From NCBI RefSeq assembly GCF_024435355.1, contig NZ_JAMJWG010000018.1:1-64000 (forward strand): DNA of 64,000 nt, given 5' to 3'. Below, piece after piece: positions 27,057 through 35,499 of this stretch (positions are counted from its first letter, which is position 1; each line of letters opens with the position of its first letter). This stretch comes from Streptomyces odontomachi. GTDB taxonomy: Bacteria; Actinomycetota; Actinomycetes; Streptomycetales; Streptomycetaceae. Both the position numbers and the translations under genes were made by a program. A model generated the notes under the pieces. The model was not told the DNA's origin, ran no database searches, and saw only the letters and a program-made list of their open reading frames with translations.

Positions 27057-27790
27057 CCCGGAGAACGCACGGTCGCCGACAGGCTCCCCACCCGATCGAT
27101 GTCGCTGCTCAGCCGTCGCCATCGCGTGACGGCTGCGACAAAACGCGCCGCGAAGGGGTGCGTGTTCAGCTGCCGCCAGGCCATCACTATGCAGGACGGC
27201 TCCACGCCTTCCAAAGGAAGGCAGACCAACCCGCTGGCTTTGAGAAGTGGTGCCGCGGGAGCCGTGGATATCCCGACCGCCTGCCCGGCGGCGATGACCT
27301 TGACCCACTGGCCGAGAGGACCGGTCTTGACGGAACGCAGTGGCCGTCCCGCCGCTGTCGTGGAACTCAGCAGATCGCCGCTGAAGGCCGGGTCGACGAT
27401 GGAGAGTTCATCATGGATATCAGCCATGCACACGGCGGTGCGGTGGGCCAGCCGGTGGCCGGCGGAGAGCACGACCATACGCTGCTCCTCTCGCAGGCAG
27501 GTAGCTTCCAGAGAATCCTCCCGCCTTCCTCGCAGGAGAACGAGATGTGCCCTTCTACTGTCCAGATCGGCTACCGGGTCATCGCCGGACTTCTGCAACT
27601 CGACGGCGACGGAGTACTTCTCATGGAAACTCATGACGAGCGGGCCGATCTCCTCCGCCAAAGCGTTCCAGGAATAGCCGATGCGTAAGGGAACATGATC
27701 GCCACGGGCCCCGGCGACCGCTTCGTCAACGGACTCCAGAACCCGGTAGGCATAGGGCAGAAAGCGTTCGCCCGCAACGCACCGGATCCC
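26975..27790 (-). pseudogene. Headless LysR regulator (effector domain only)
   Basis: The minus-strand frame shows the LTTR linker (AGERFLPYAYRVLESVDEAVAGARG) and the full effector domain (PLRIGYSWNALAEEIGPLVMSFHEKY ... HLVLLRGRREDSLEATCL ... LSAGHRLA ... VKVIAAGQAVGIST). A TAA at 27793-27791 cuts it off before the DNA-binding domain, and no HTH is found further upstream in any frame. The 3' end overlaps the flavin enzyme gene by 80 bp. Probably a remnant of the operon's former regulator. Confidence 0.7.
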
Positions 27791-28261
27791 TTACCCGTTA
27801 CTGAGACCAGGTCCATCCTGATTAAGCACGGTATTGTCCGGAACAATCTCACCGAGCAGCAGACCGCCATGCTCCAGGCCTGGCGCCGGCGGCTCGCCCC
27901 CTGCTTCGGTCCCCAGCCGCTGGACGAGCGATGCAGGACCGTGAACCGGCTGCTGGCCGACACCGCGAGCCGGCCCCATGTCTCCCTGCATGACGGGCAC
28001 GCCCCGCATCTGCACTACAGCGCCCCGGACGCGGATCCGGTCACGCACATCTGCGCGGTGACGGTAGCCGGGCTCGCTTACGTCATCTGTTTCGCCTCCG
28101 CCGAGCGCCTTGGCCGCTGCGCGCGCGGGGCGTGCCAGCGGGTGTTCGTCGACACGTCCCGCAACGGCCGTCGGTCCTACTGCTCGGTTCGCTGCGCCAA
28201 CAACGAGGCGGTGGCGCGGCATCGGCGCGAGAAGGCGGAACTCGCGGCCGTGGCGCGCTGA
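27695..28261 (+). CDS. CGNR zinc-finger (ABATE-type) regulator
   Basis: 188 residues. The C-terminal zinc finger C-x4-C (CARGACQRVFVDTSRNGRRSYCSVRCANNEAVARHR) is the CGNR domain, with the CGNR signature changed to CANN. The middle (LQAWRRRLAPCFG ... HICAVTVAGLAYVICFAS) fits the helical ABATE domain. Such proteins are thought to be stress- or metabolite-linked transcription factors. Its first ~35 residues overlap the headless LysR gene on the other strand, so the true start may be downstream of 27695. Confidence 0.7.
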   Translation: MIATGPGDRFVNGLQNPVGIGQKAFARNAPDPLPVTETRSILIKHGIVRNNLTEQQTAMLQAWRRRLAPCFGPQPLDERCRTVNRLLADTASRPHVSLHDGHAPHLHYSAPDADPVTHICAVTVAGLAYVICFASAERLGRCARGACQRVFVDTSRNGRRSYCSVRCANNEAVARHRREKAELAAVAR

Positions 28262-28410
28262 GGTGCGGGTGTGCGCGCCGTCGGACGAGGACTTCGCGCA
28301 GCGGCCGGCTGGGCGAACGTCGACGTGCCGCTGGTCCGGTCGGTCCGTCGGCGCGCGCACGGGCGAGGGCGCTGCTGCACCCTCCCGAACAGGAGTCGAA
28401 CGCTCGACGC

Positions 28411-28524
28411 CCGTCTCCAGCCCAGCCGCCCGTCTCCAGCCGCGCCGCCCGTCTCCAGCCGCGCCGCCCGTCTCCAGCCGCGCCGCCCGTCTCCAGCCGC
28501 GCCGCCCGTCCCTAGCCCCGCCGC
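28411..28524. repeat. Six tandem 19-bp repeats
   Basis: The unit CCGTCTCCAGCCGCGCCGC occurs at 28411, 28430, 28449, 28468, 28487 and 28506. The middle units are identical and the outer ones degenerate. The stop codon (28512-28514) of the membrane-protein gene lies in the last, mutated unit. The period is not a multiple of three, so the array does not encode a regular peptide repeat. Confidence 0.85.
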
Positions 28525-28961
28525 CCGTACGGTGTCGTCATCAACGCGGCCACGGCACCCAGGCACGCCACGGACAGCACGCCGATGATCCAGGCCACGG
28601 CCAGCCGGTCGGGCTTGATCGGGACGCCGGGGTTCTGCCGCTGGAGGACGTAGTCCCGGAGCATGCGCCCCCGTACCGGGAACAGCGCCACGGGGATCGC
28701 GACGAACATGGCGCTGTAGAGGAACAGGATCACCGGCGCCGGCTCGGGACGGAGCCGGCTCACCACCAGGACGGCGGCGGCGACCACGGGCGTCAGCACG
28801 TACAGCTTCCACCAACCCCGGTTGAGGTCCGCCTCCGTCGCGTCGCGCACGTCGTCCGGGAGCTTGACCCCGACGGGCAGCCCGCGTATCCCGATCATGA
28901 AGAAGCCGGTCGCCGCGACCGCGATCGACCACCAGTCGGAGTCGGGAATGGAAAACAGCAT
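28512..28961 (-). CDS. Four-helix integral membrane protein of unknown function
   Basis: 149 residues with about four membrane segments (WWSIAVAATGFFMIGI; LYVLTPVVAAAVLVV; PVILFLYSAMFVAIPVAL; LAVAWIIGVLSVACLGAVAALM) and a polar loop DDVRDATEADLNRG. No enzymatic motif seen. The C-terminus ends within a 19-bp repeat array and may vary in length between strains. Confidence 0.7.
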   Translation of the reverse strand: MLFSIPDSDWWSIAVAATGFFMIGIRGLPVGVKLPDDVRDATEADLNRGWWKLYVLTPVVAAAVLVVSRLRPEPAPVILFLYSAMFVAIPVALFPVRGRMLRDYVLQRQNPGVPIKPDRLAVAWIIGVLSVACLGAVAALMTTPYGRRG

Positions 28962-29049
28962 CGCGCTCTTCCTCCGCTCGGCGGGCTGCCGGTCCCCGGC
29001 GCCGGCATGACTACCGTCCGAGCTCGGCCCATCATCGCACGTCTGTACG

Positions 29050-29925
29050 TCAGACCGTCGCCACCAGCAGCTCTTCCCCGCGCGTGGTCCGCAGGCCGTC
29101 CGTACGGTCGGCGAAGTACCGCTCGTTCAGCGTCTCCGCCGACACGTGCCGGACGTCGCCGAAGCCGGCTTCGCGCGCCAGGGCCAGCATCTCCTCCGGA
29201 GCGAAGAAGCTGATGAACGGCGTACCGGATGCGCTGGCGCCGTCCTTCGACGCGCGCAGGCCGGGGGCCTCCTCCGTCCCGAGGAGATCGATCGGCAGCA
29301 GGAACGACATCACCAACGTGGAGCCGGGGGCGAGCGACGCGATGCGGTGCAGGGTGGCCGCGTTCGCCTCCCTGGTGAGGTACATCGACACCCCCGTGGA
29401 GGCCACCACCGCCGGCCGGTCCGCGTCGAACCCGGCGGCCGGCAACCGCTCCCACCACGCCCCGTCCGCCTCGAAGTCGACCGGGACGAGACGCAACCGG
29501 TCGGGGACGCCGAAGCCCAGCTCGGTGAGGCGACGGCGCTTGAAGGCCTGGGGAGCCGGCTGGTCCACCTCGAAGATCCGCAGCCGGCCGGCGATCTCCG
29601 GCCTGCGCTGGGCGAACGTGTCCAGCCCTGCACCGAGGATGACGTACTGGTCCACGCCCCGGCTGGACTCCTCGACGACCAGGTCCTCGACGAAGCGGGC
29701 GCGGGCCACCATGGACGCCCGGAACATCCTGGTGAAGTGCGGGTCCATGTCCGGACGCTGCCGCCAGTCCTCGGCCGGGTTCGCCAACCGCAGGCCGACC
29801 TCGTCCCGGAGGACGTGCGGCGGCGGGTCAACCTCGAGGTGCAGGGCGCGCCACAGGGCGACCCGCTCCGCCGTACTGTCCGGCCCGCTGCCCCGCTCGC
29901 CCCGCGTGCCCTGCTCGTCAGCCAT
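29050..29925 (-). CDS. SAM-dependent methyltransferase, TIGR00027/LCMT-like
   Basis: 291 residues. An N-terminal helical part with MDPHFTRMFRASMVARARFVEDLV precedes the SAM motif YVILGAGLDTFAQRRP and FEVDQPAPQAFKRRRL, then VPVDFEADGAWWERLPAAGFD and STGVSMYLTREAN. These are the signature of the leucine-carboxyl-methyltransferase-like O-methyltransferases expanded in actinomycetes. Substrate unknown. It lies between the operon at 24-27 kb and the halogenase cluster, so a tailoring role is possible but unproven. Confidence 0.85.
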   Translation of the reverse strand: MADEQGTRGERGSGPDSTAERVALWRALHLEVDPPPHVLRDEVGLRLANPAEDWRQRPDMDPHFTRMFRASMVARARFVEDLVVEESSRGVDQYVILGAGLDTFAQRRPEIAGRLRIFEVDQPAPQAFKRRRLTELGFGVPDRLRLVPVDFEADGAWWERLPAAGFDADRPAVVASTGVSMYLTREANAATLHRIASLAPGSTLVMSFLLPIDLLGTEEAPGLRASKDGASASGTPFISFFAPEEMLALAREAGFGDVRHVSAETLNERYFADRTDGLRTTRGEELLVATV

Positions 29926-29967
29926 GGCGCACCCCTCGCCCCTCGCACATCCCCACGTCTCGCGCGC

Positions 29968-30333
29968 TCACTTCTTCCCCGCCGGTGCCTGAAGGCTCCA
30001 GAGCCGCCCGTCCGGGTCGCGCACGGTCATCTCCCTGGTTCCGTAGTGGGTGTCCTCGAACGGGGTGACCACCTCGACCGCCGGATCGGGACGGAACGCG
30101 TCCGCGTCGGACACCTTCAGCAGGAGTTGCGCCTGGGTCTCCTGGTCCTCGGGGACCTCGGCGATGAAGACGTACGGACCGTCGCCGTTGCGCAGCCGGC
30201 CCGAGTTGTGATCCGTCTCGAATTCCAGGTCGAAGCCGAGCGCACGGAAGAACCCGGCCGCCTTGCCCCAGTTGTGCGTCGTCAGGAAGACGGCCTCGAT
30301 CCCCTCGGTACGACTGGTGGTGCCGTCGGCCAT
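29968..30333 (-). CDS. VOC/glyoxalase-like protein
   Basis: A 121-residue single VOC domain (GIEAVFLTTHNWGKAAGFFRALGFDLEFETDHNSG ... PFEDTHYGTREMTVRDPDGRLWSLQAP). AAGGAGAG lies ahead of ATG 30333, and the gene starts 1 nt after the RHH gene's stop, so the two are one transcript. Substrate unknown. Confidence 0.82.
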   Translation of the reverse strand: MADGTTSRTEGIEAVFLTTHNWGKAAGFFRALGFDLEFETDHNSGRLRNGDGPYVFIAEVPEDQETQAQLLLKVSDADAFRPDPAVEVVTPFEDTHYGTREMTVRDPDGRLWSLQAPAGKK

Positions 30334-30334
30334 G

Positions 30335-30532
30335 TCAGCTCTCCTTCTCTCCGGACGGGTGCCCGCCGGACGGGTGGGGGTCCTGCGGTCGGGCGTCGTC
30401 GAGATAGGCACGCAGCGCCTCGGCGACCAGTGCCGACAGTGACAGGCCCGACTCGATGGCGTGGTGTTTGACCTGCTTGATCAGCTCGATCGGCAGATAC
30501 ACGTTGAACTGCTTGACGTCCTTGTCGGCCAC
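30335..30532 (-). CDS. Ribbon-helix-helix (CopG-type) regulator
   Basis: 65 residues: MADKDVKQFNVYLPIELIKQVKHHAIESGLSLSALVAEALRAYLDD is a complete ribbon-helix-helix unit, followed by a disordered tail. GTG start. It probably represses its own two-gene operon through the CTAG array immediately upstream. Confidence 0.82.
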   Translation of the reverse strand: MADKDVKQFNVYLPIELIKQVKHHAIESGLSLSALVAEALRAYLDDARPQDPHPSGGHPSGEKES

Positions 30533-30541
30533 GGTCGGACC

Positions 30542-30561
30542 CTAGCATGCTAGCAATCTAG
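30542..30561 (-). promoter_or_regulatory. CTAG array, likely RHH operator
   Basis: CTAG occurs at 30542, 30550 and 30558, an exact 8-bp period, within the palindrome CTAGCATGCTAG. An 8-bp repeat spacing is what MetJ/CopG-type dimers bind cooperatively. It lies 10 nt upstream of the RHH start. Confidence 0.6.
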
Positions 30562-30617
30562 GAGCGACAAGGGAGTCCTGCCACCGCCGACGCGACGACC
30601 CCGCCGGAGCGGTGCCG

Positions 30618-31268
30618 TCAGCTTCGCTGCATGCCGGAGAGCAGGATGTCCGCGAGCTTGTCGGCGTAGTCGCCGGGATCGGCGTCGGGGCGGGCGCCGA
30701 GGTAGCCGAGCATCATGTCGATGGCGCCCTGGTAGGTGACGGCCATGACGCGGGTGTCGAAGTCGCGCAGCGAGCCCTCTTCCTGGCCGCGCCTGAACAG
30801 CGACTCCTGCAACAGGTAGGTCTCCTCGTAGACATCCGTGGTCAGACGTGGTGTGCCGTCGGGGCGCCGCAGGTTGAAGACGATGTGGTTGACGGCGGTC
30901 AGCTCTGCCCGGTGGGTGACGGTCAGCGCCGCGGCCCGGCGCACGGCCGCGCGAATGACGTCCGGCACGGGCTCGGCCAGATCGAGCGAGTCCGCGATGC
31001 GGTCGCGGATGGCCGCGATGGTCTCCTTGGCCGTGGCCTCCATCAGGTCGTCCTTGTCGGCGAAGTAGTGCCAGATGAGCCCCTTGGACACGGCGGCCCG
31101 CTCGGCGACACGCGTCAGGGAGAGGCCGGCGTAACCGCGTTCGGCCAGCTCCTCGACGGCCGCGGACATGATCTGCGCCCTCCGCTGCTGCTCGTCGAGC
31201 CGTTGCCGGCGGGGGCGTGACTGCGACGCGCGCGAGGCGGGCGAGAGGGGCGACGACGAAGGGCTCAT
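30618..31268 (-). CDS. TetR family transcriptional regulator
   Basis: 216 residues. The HTH is RRAQIMSAAVEELAERGYAGLSLTRVAERAAVSKGLIWHYFADKDDLMEA, with a helical effector domain. It starts 4 nt after the stop of the small membrane protein gene and so is the second gene of that operon. The operon's promoter has two matching palindromes, which points to autoregulation. Confidence 0.87.
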   Translation of the reverse strand: MSPSSSPLSPASRASQSRPRRQRLDEQQRRAQIMSAAVEELAERGYAGLSLTRVAERAAVSKGLIWHYFADKDDLMEATAKETIAAIRDRIADSLDLAEPVPDVIRAAVRRAAALTVTHRAELTAVNHIVFNLRRPDGTPRLTTDVYEETYLLQESLFRRGQEEGSLRDFDTRVMAVTYQGAIDMMLGYLGARPDADPGDYADKLADILLSGMQRS

Positions 31269-31272
31269 GGCC

Positions 31273-31758
31273 TCACTGTGCCGTGCCGGTCCGGTCACCG
31301 CCGAACGGGGCGGCGTCCCGGCGGGCTCGGACCGACAGGACCACGAGGGCGAGCATCATCACGGCGATGACCAACATCTCCACGCGCATCCACGCCGGGA
31401 AGGCGCCGGGAATCGCCCCCTCGACGAGGTTCACGATCGCCAGGACGGACCCGATGATCGTGAGCGCGCGCAGCGCGGCGGCGCTTCCCCGGAGTGCGGC
31501 CCGGGCCCGCAGGGGCAGCACGACCGCGAACACGGCCACGATCACGGCGTGTCCCCAGGCTTCCGACGTGGCCAGGGACGGGGCCGCCAGACCCATGACG
31601 GCCAGCGCCGCCACGGTGCCGAGCACCACGACCGCATAGAGCCCCACCAACCACTTCACCTGCGCGAGCGCGCCCGCAGTGCGCGTCGCCCCGGCGGCCG
31701 ACGACGTCGACTCCGGCTCAGTCGACTCCGGCTCACCCGTACGAGAGCTATTGACCAT
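31273..31758 (-). CDS. Small four-helix membrane protein
   Basis: 161 residues with a disordered Glu/Ser-rich N-terminus and about four hydrophobic segments (WLVGLYAVVVLGTVAALAVMGLA; GHAVIVAVFAVVLPLRA; LRALTIIGSVLAIVNLVEG; VEMLVIAVMMLALVVLSV). Function not recognised. It is first in an operon with the TetR gene and its start codon lies inside one of the operator palindromes. Confidence 0.75.
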   Translation of the reverse strand: MVNSSRTGEPESTEPESTSSAAGATRTAGALAQVKWLVGLYAVVVLGTVAALAVMGLAAPSLATSEAWGHAVIVAVFAVVLPLRARAALRGSAAALRALTIIGSVLAIVNLVEGAIPGAFPAWMRVEMLVIAVMMLALVVLSVRARRDAAPFGGDRTGTAQ

Positions 31759-31792
31759 GCGGTCAACAGTACCCTATTGACCCGCCGGTCAA
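31751..31792 (-). promoter_or_regulatory. Two TetR operator palindromes
   Basis: TTGACC-ATGC-GGTCAA (31751-31766) and TTGACC-CGCC-GGTCAA (31777-31792): identical 6-bp arms, 26 bp apart. The first covers the ATG of the membrane protein gene. Confidence 0.78.
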
Positions 31793-32071
31793 TTGCCGCG
31801 GTCGACGACTCCACCTGAACGGGACTCGAACCGGCAGAAGCACCCCAGGCGGGGCAAACCAGCCATGCCAACACGGCAGAGCCGTCGCGCAATTGACCAG
31901 TACGCTCCCCTCGCTGGCCGAAATTGATCGCTCCACTCTCCGGGACCAAGTGGGATGTGACAGATTCATCTGCGCGTCGTGTAACGTCGCCCGCAGCACA
32001 GATAACGAATGAAAAGCGTGAAGTCGCATACATCAAGCAAGAATTCGCGCTTATCGGACAGAAAGCATTCA

Positions 32072-32842
32072 ATGCCCCAGCCATCCGAAACCGCACTCGT
32101 CGCCGATGAGGACGCGCGGCAACTGCGCCTGACCCTGGCTCCCGACATCGCGGCCCGTTACCCCGACTGCCGGACCGCGGCCATCGTCGTGCTCGGCCTG
32201 CGGAACTCGGAACCCTGGCAGGAAACCGAGGATGCGCTGAGCCTCTTCGAGTCCGAAGTGCGCGACGGAAAGCGTGAGCTGCCCGACGAGAGCGCGCCGC
32301 GTATCTCCGCCTGGCATGAATTGCTGCGCAGTTTCGGAACCAATCCACGCAGAATGCGCCCCAGCGTCGACGCGCTCAGCAGGCGCCTGGTCAAGAGCGG
32401 TCGGCTGCCCCGTATCTCACCGCTCGTGGACACCTGCAACCTGGTGTCCCTGCGCTATACGTTGCCCACGGGCGGCTATGACCTGAGCGGCATCACCCAT
32501 GGCTTCGCGCTCCGCTACGCGGGCCCGGGCGACGTGCACATCCCGTTGGGAAAGCCCGAGGAACGGGAGCACCCCCAGCCGGGCGAAGTGATCTACGCGG
32601 ACGGCCACAACGTCCTGACCCGCCACTGGAACCACCGGGACGCGGACAACACCAAGGTCACGCCCGACACCCGAAGTGCCGTGCTGCTCCTGGAAGGCAT
32701 CGCCCCCGCCATCCCGCCGGAGGTCCTGTCAAAGGCCCAGCAGGAGTTGGCGAACCTGGTGGCACCGCACGCCGACTCCGTCGCCCTGTATGACTTCGAT
32801 CCGGCCACGGATGTGGAAATCTCCTGGGCGCCCGGTAACTGA
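32072..32842 (+). CDS. Stand-alone B3/B4 domain protein (PheRS-beta editing-domain fold)
   Basis: 256 residues. The central 150 (ALSRRLVKSGRLPRISPLVDTCNLVSLRYTLPTGGYDLSGITHGFALRYAGPGD ... PGEVIYADGHNVLTRHWNHRDADNTKVTPDTRSAVLLLEGI) match the B3/B4 domain. In phenylalanyl-tRNA synthetase beta this domain clears mischarged tRNA. Stand-alone copies are thought to be trans-editing or amino-acid-binding proteins. ATG 32072 is preferred; an in-frame ATG at 32009 lacks homology. It opens the cluster and is followed by an ATP-grasp ligase and an MFS gene on the same strand. A role in self-protection from a toxic amino acid is inference. Confidence 0.8.
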   Translation: MPQPSETALVADEDARQLRLTLAPDIAARYPDCRTAAIVVLGLRNSEPWQETEDALSLFESEVRDGKRELPDESAPRISAWHELLRSFGTNPRRMRPSVDALSRRLVKSGRLPRISPLVDTCNLVSLRYTLPTGGYDLSGITHGFALRYAGPGDVHIPLGKPEEREHPQPGEVIYADGHNVLTRHWNHRDADNTKVTPDTRSAVLLLEGIAPAIPPEVLSKAQQELANLVAPHADSVALYDFDPATDVEISWAPGN

Positions 32843-32970
32843 GGCAGGCAGTCGCAGGCCATCGGGCCGGCACAGGGCGGAACGGGCCGCTGCCGCACGG
32901 GACGGACCCCTCCGGCGACGGCCTGACGTACGACACGCACCACGGGCAGACGGAACAGGAGAAACACGCG

Positions 32971-34239
32971 GTGGGCACCGAACACAAGCCGCTGCTGCTG
33001 GTCATCGCGACCGGCCCCCAGCTGTACCGCGAGTACTTGCTGCGATCGATCAGCACCCGCTACCGCGTCCACCTGATCACCGCCGACGAGCCGACGTGGG
33101 AACTCCCCTACCTGGCCGGCGCGACCGTCAGCGCCGACACCGGCGCGGAGGCCGTCCTCAGGGCCGCCCGGCAGGTCGCGGACGCCGAACCGGTCCACGG
33201 GGTGATGAGCTGGCACGAGGAGCACATCGTCCAGGCGGCCCTGGTCGCCGAGGACCTCGGGCTGCCCGGCAGCAGCCCGGCGGCGGTGCGACGCTGCCGC
33301 GACAAGTTCGCCACCCGCACCGCCCTGGCCGAACACGGGCTGCCGCAGCCGGCCTTCGCCCTGGTGGCCGGCGTCAAGGAAGCCCTGGCCGCCGCCGACC
33401 AACTGGGCTACCCGGTGGTGCTGAAGCCACGCGGCGCCGGTGGCAGCGAAGGCGTCGTACTCGCCGAGAACGCCGAGAGCCTCACCGAACGCTTCCGCTT
33501 CGCCCACGACGTCACGGTGCCGCACGGCCCGGTGTACGAGCAGGCCTGCCTGGTCGAGGAGTTCCTCGACGCCCCGGAGATCAGCGTCGACTCGGTGATC
33601 CACGGCGGCACCGTGACCGGGCTCTTCGTGGGACGCAAGGAGATCGGCTTCGCCCCGTACTTCGAGGAGATCGGGCACCACGTCAGCAACTGCGACCCGC
33701 TGCTGACCGACCCCGGATTCCTCCGGATCCTCACCGCCGTCCACGAGGCGCTGGGCTATACGGACGGCTGGACGCACGCGGAGTTCAAGCTGACCGAGCA
33801 GGGCCCGAAACTGATCGAGGTCAACGGGAGACTGGGCGGCGACCTGATTCCCTACCTCGGCATGCGGGCCTCCGGAATCGACCCCGGGCTCGCCGCGGCG
33901 GCAGTCGCCTGCGGCGAGAAACCGGTGACCACCGCCTCGGACGCGCTGATCGCCGGAGTCCGTTTCTTCTACCCGGAACACGACGGAACCCTGATCGACT
34001 CGGTGGACTTCGACCGGTCGGCGGCGCCAGCCGAGACCGATCTGCTGGTGCCCCTGGTGGGGCACGGCGCGGTGGTGTCCCCGCCGCCGAAGGGGATCGT
34101 CGAGGGCCGCATGGCCTTCGCCACCGTGGTGGCGGCCTCACCGGAGACATGCACGGCCGCGCTCGACGCCGCACAGGCGGCACTGCGCGTCAGGACCGGC
34201 GACACCAAGGAGATCACTGATTGTCACAGGACACACTAG
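32971..34239 (+). CDS. ATP-grasp ligase (L-amino-acid-ligase type), first
   Basis: 422 residues. Pre-ATP-grasp Rossmann domain (1-100), ATP-binding Lys in VVLKPRGAGGSEG (about 152), acidic/Asn metal site in LIEVNGRLGGDLIPYL (E283, N285). The RLGGD-type ending is typical of ligases that join two amino acids with ATP hydrolysis to ADP. GTG start with AGGAG 9 nt upstream. Its 3' end overlaps the MFS gene by 19 nt, so ligation and transport are probably coupled. Confidence 0.87.
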   Translation: MGTEHKPLLLVIATGPQLYREYLLRSISTRYRVHLITADEPTWELPYLAGATVSADTGAEAVLRAARQVADAEPVHGVMSWHEEHIVQAALVAEDLGLPGSSPAAVRRCRDKFATRTALAEHGLPQPAFALVAGVKEALAAADQLGYPVVLKPRGAGGSEGVVLAENAESLTERFRFAHDVTVPHGPVYEQACLVEEFLDAPEISVDSVIHGGTVTGLFVGRKEIGFAPYFEEIGHHVSNCDPLLTDPGFLRILTAVHEALGYTDGWTHAEFKLTEQGPKLIEVNGRLGGDLIPYLGMRASGIDPGLAAAAVACGEKPVTTASDALIAGVRFFYPEHDGTLIDSVDFDRSAAPAETDLLVPLVGHGAVVSPPPKGIVEGRMAFATVVAASPETCTAALDAAQAALRVRTGDTKEITDCHRTH

Positions 34240-35480
34240 AGGTCCGTAGCGAGAGCGACGCGGCGCCCGCAGGGGTGCTGCGCACGTTGCGGGAACTGCC
34301 CAGGTCCGTCGTCGTGCTGCTCTGCGGCGTGGCGATCAACCGCATGGGCAGCTTCATCACCCTGTTCCTGGTCCTCTACCTCACCGGTCTCGGATACCGC
34401 CCCGCACAGGCCGGCATCGTGCTCACCGCGTTCGGCGTGGGTTCGATCGCCGGGGTCGTCGCGGGCGGGTCGGCCGCGGAACGCCTGGGGTATCGGAGCA
34501 CCATCGCGGTCTCCATGGTCCTCTCCGGCCTGTGTATAGGCTCCTTCGCGTTCGTGACGCAGTACGGCGCCCTGCTCCTCATCAGCTGTCTGGCCGGAGC
34601 GGTCACCCAGGTCTACGTCCCGGCCGCGTCGGCGATGCTGGCCGAGTTGACGCCGCGCGAACGCCTGGTGATGACCACGGCCGTCAGCCGGCTGAGTCTG
34701 AACATCGGAGCGACCGCCGCTCCGCTCCTCGGCGTCTGGCTCGCCGGCTACGGCTACCCCACCCTGTTCCTGGTCGACGCGGCCACGAGCGTGGTCTTCG
34801 GTGTCGTGGCGCTCCTCGCGCTGCCCGGGAGGACCGCCGGAGCCCAGGCCACCGCGAAGAGGCACGGGAAGAAGCCGGGGAAGAAGCAGGGGAAGGGCCG
34901 CGACCGCGGGTACGCCGCCCTGCTGCACGACCGGCGCTACCTGCTGGTCGTGGCGGCGATCTTCCTCACCTCGATCGTCGAAGTGCAGGTCCAGGCCGTG
35001 CTCCCGCTGGAGATCCAGGCGCGTGACGTGCCCACCGCGGTCTACGGGGTGGTGGTGGCGCTGAACGGTGCGCTGGTCATCGCGTTGGAGCTGCCGCTGA
35101 CCCGCTTCACCCAGCGGCTGCGGATGACCTGGCCGATCGCTGGGGGAACCCTCGCGATCTGCGGCGGGATCGCGCTCTTCGGCCTCCCCGGCGGGGCGTG
35201 GGTGTTCTTCCTCGGCGCCCTGATCTGGACATCCGGGGAGATCATCTGTGCGCCGTCGGTGCTCGCCTACCCCGGCCTGATCGCCCCGCCCCGGTTGCGC
35301 AGCCGCTACATCGGGGCCCTGTCGGCCGGTCAGATCGCGGGTATCGCCGTGGGGCCGAGTGTCGGTACCACGCTCTTCCAGTACGGCAACGCACTCGTGT
35401 GGCTCATGTGCGCGGCGCTCGGGGCCGCCGGACTGCTCGCGACCTACGTGGGGGTGCGCGGCAACGCCGCTCGCCTCTGA
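34221..35480 (+). CDS. MFS transporter
   Basis: 419 residues, 12 predicted helices, with the MFS loop motif GGSAAERLGYRS between helices 2 and 3 and a Lys-rich central loop (KRHGKKPGKKQGKGRDR). The TTG start is supported by AAGGAG at the right distance and by the overlap with the ligase gene. Probably exports the ligase product, with ligase and exporter in one transcript. Confidence 0.87.
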   Translation: MSQDTLEVRSESDAAPAGVLRTLRELPRSVVVLLCGVAINRMGSFITLFLVLYLTGLGYRPAQAGIVLTAFGVGSIAGVVAGGSAAERLGYRSTIAVSMVLSGLCIGSFAFVTQYGALLLISCLAGAVTQVYVPAASAMLAELTPRERLVMTTAVSRLSLNIGATAAPLLGVWLAGYGYPTLFLVDAATSVVFGVVALLALPGRTAGAQATAKRHGKKPGKKQGKGRDRGYAALLHDRRYLLVVAAIFLTSIVEVQVQAVLPLEIQARDVPTAVYGVVVALNGALVIALELPLTRFTQRLRMTWPIAGGTLAICGGIALFGLPGGAWVFFLGALIWTSGEIICAPSVLAYPGLIAPPRLRSRYIGALSAGQIAGIAVGPSVGTTLFQYGNALVWLMCAALGAAGLLATYVGVRGNAARL

Positions 35481-35499
35481 GCACCGTCGGACAGGGTCC

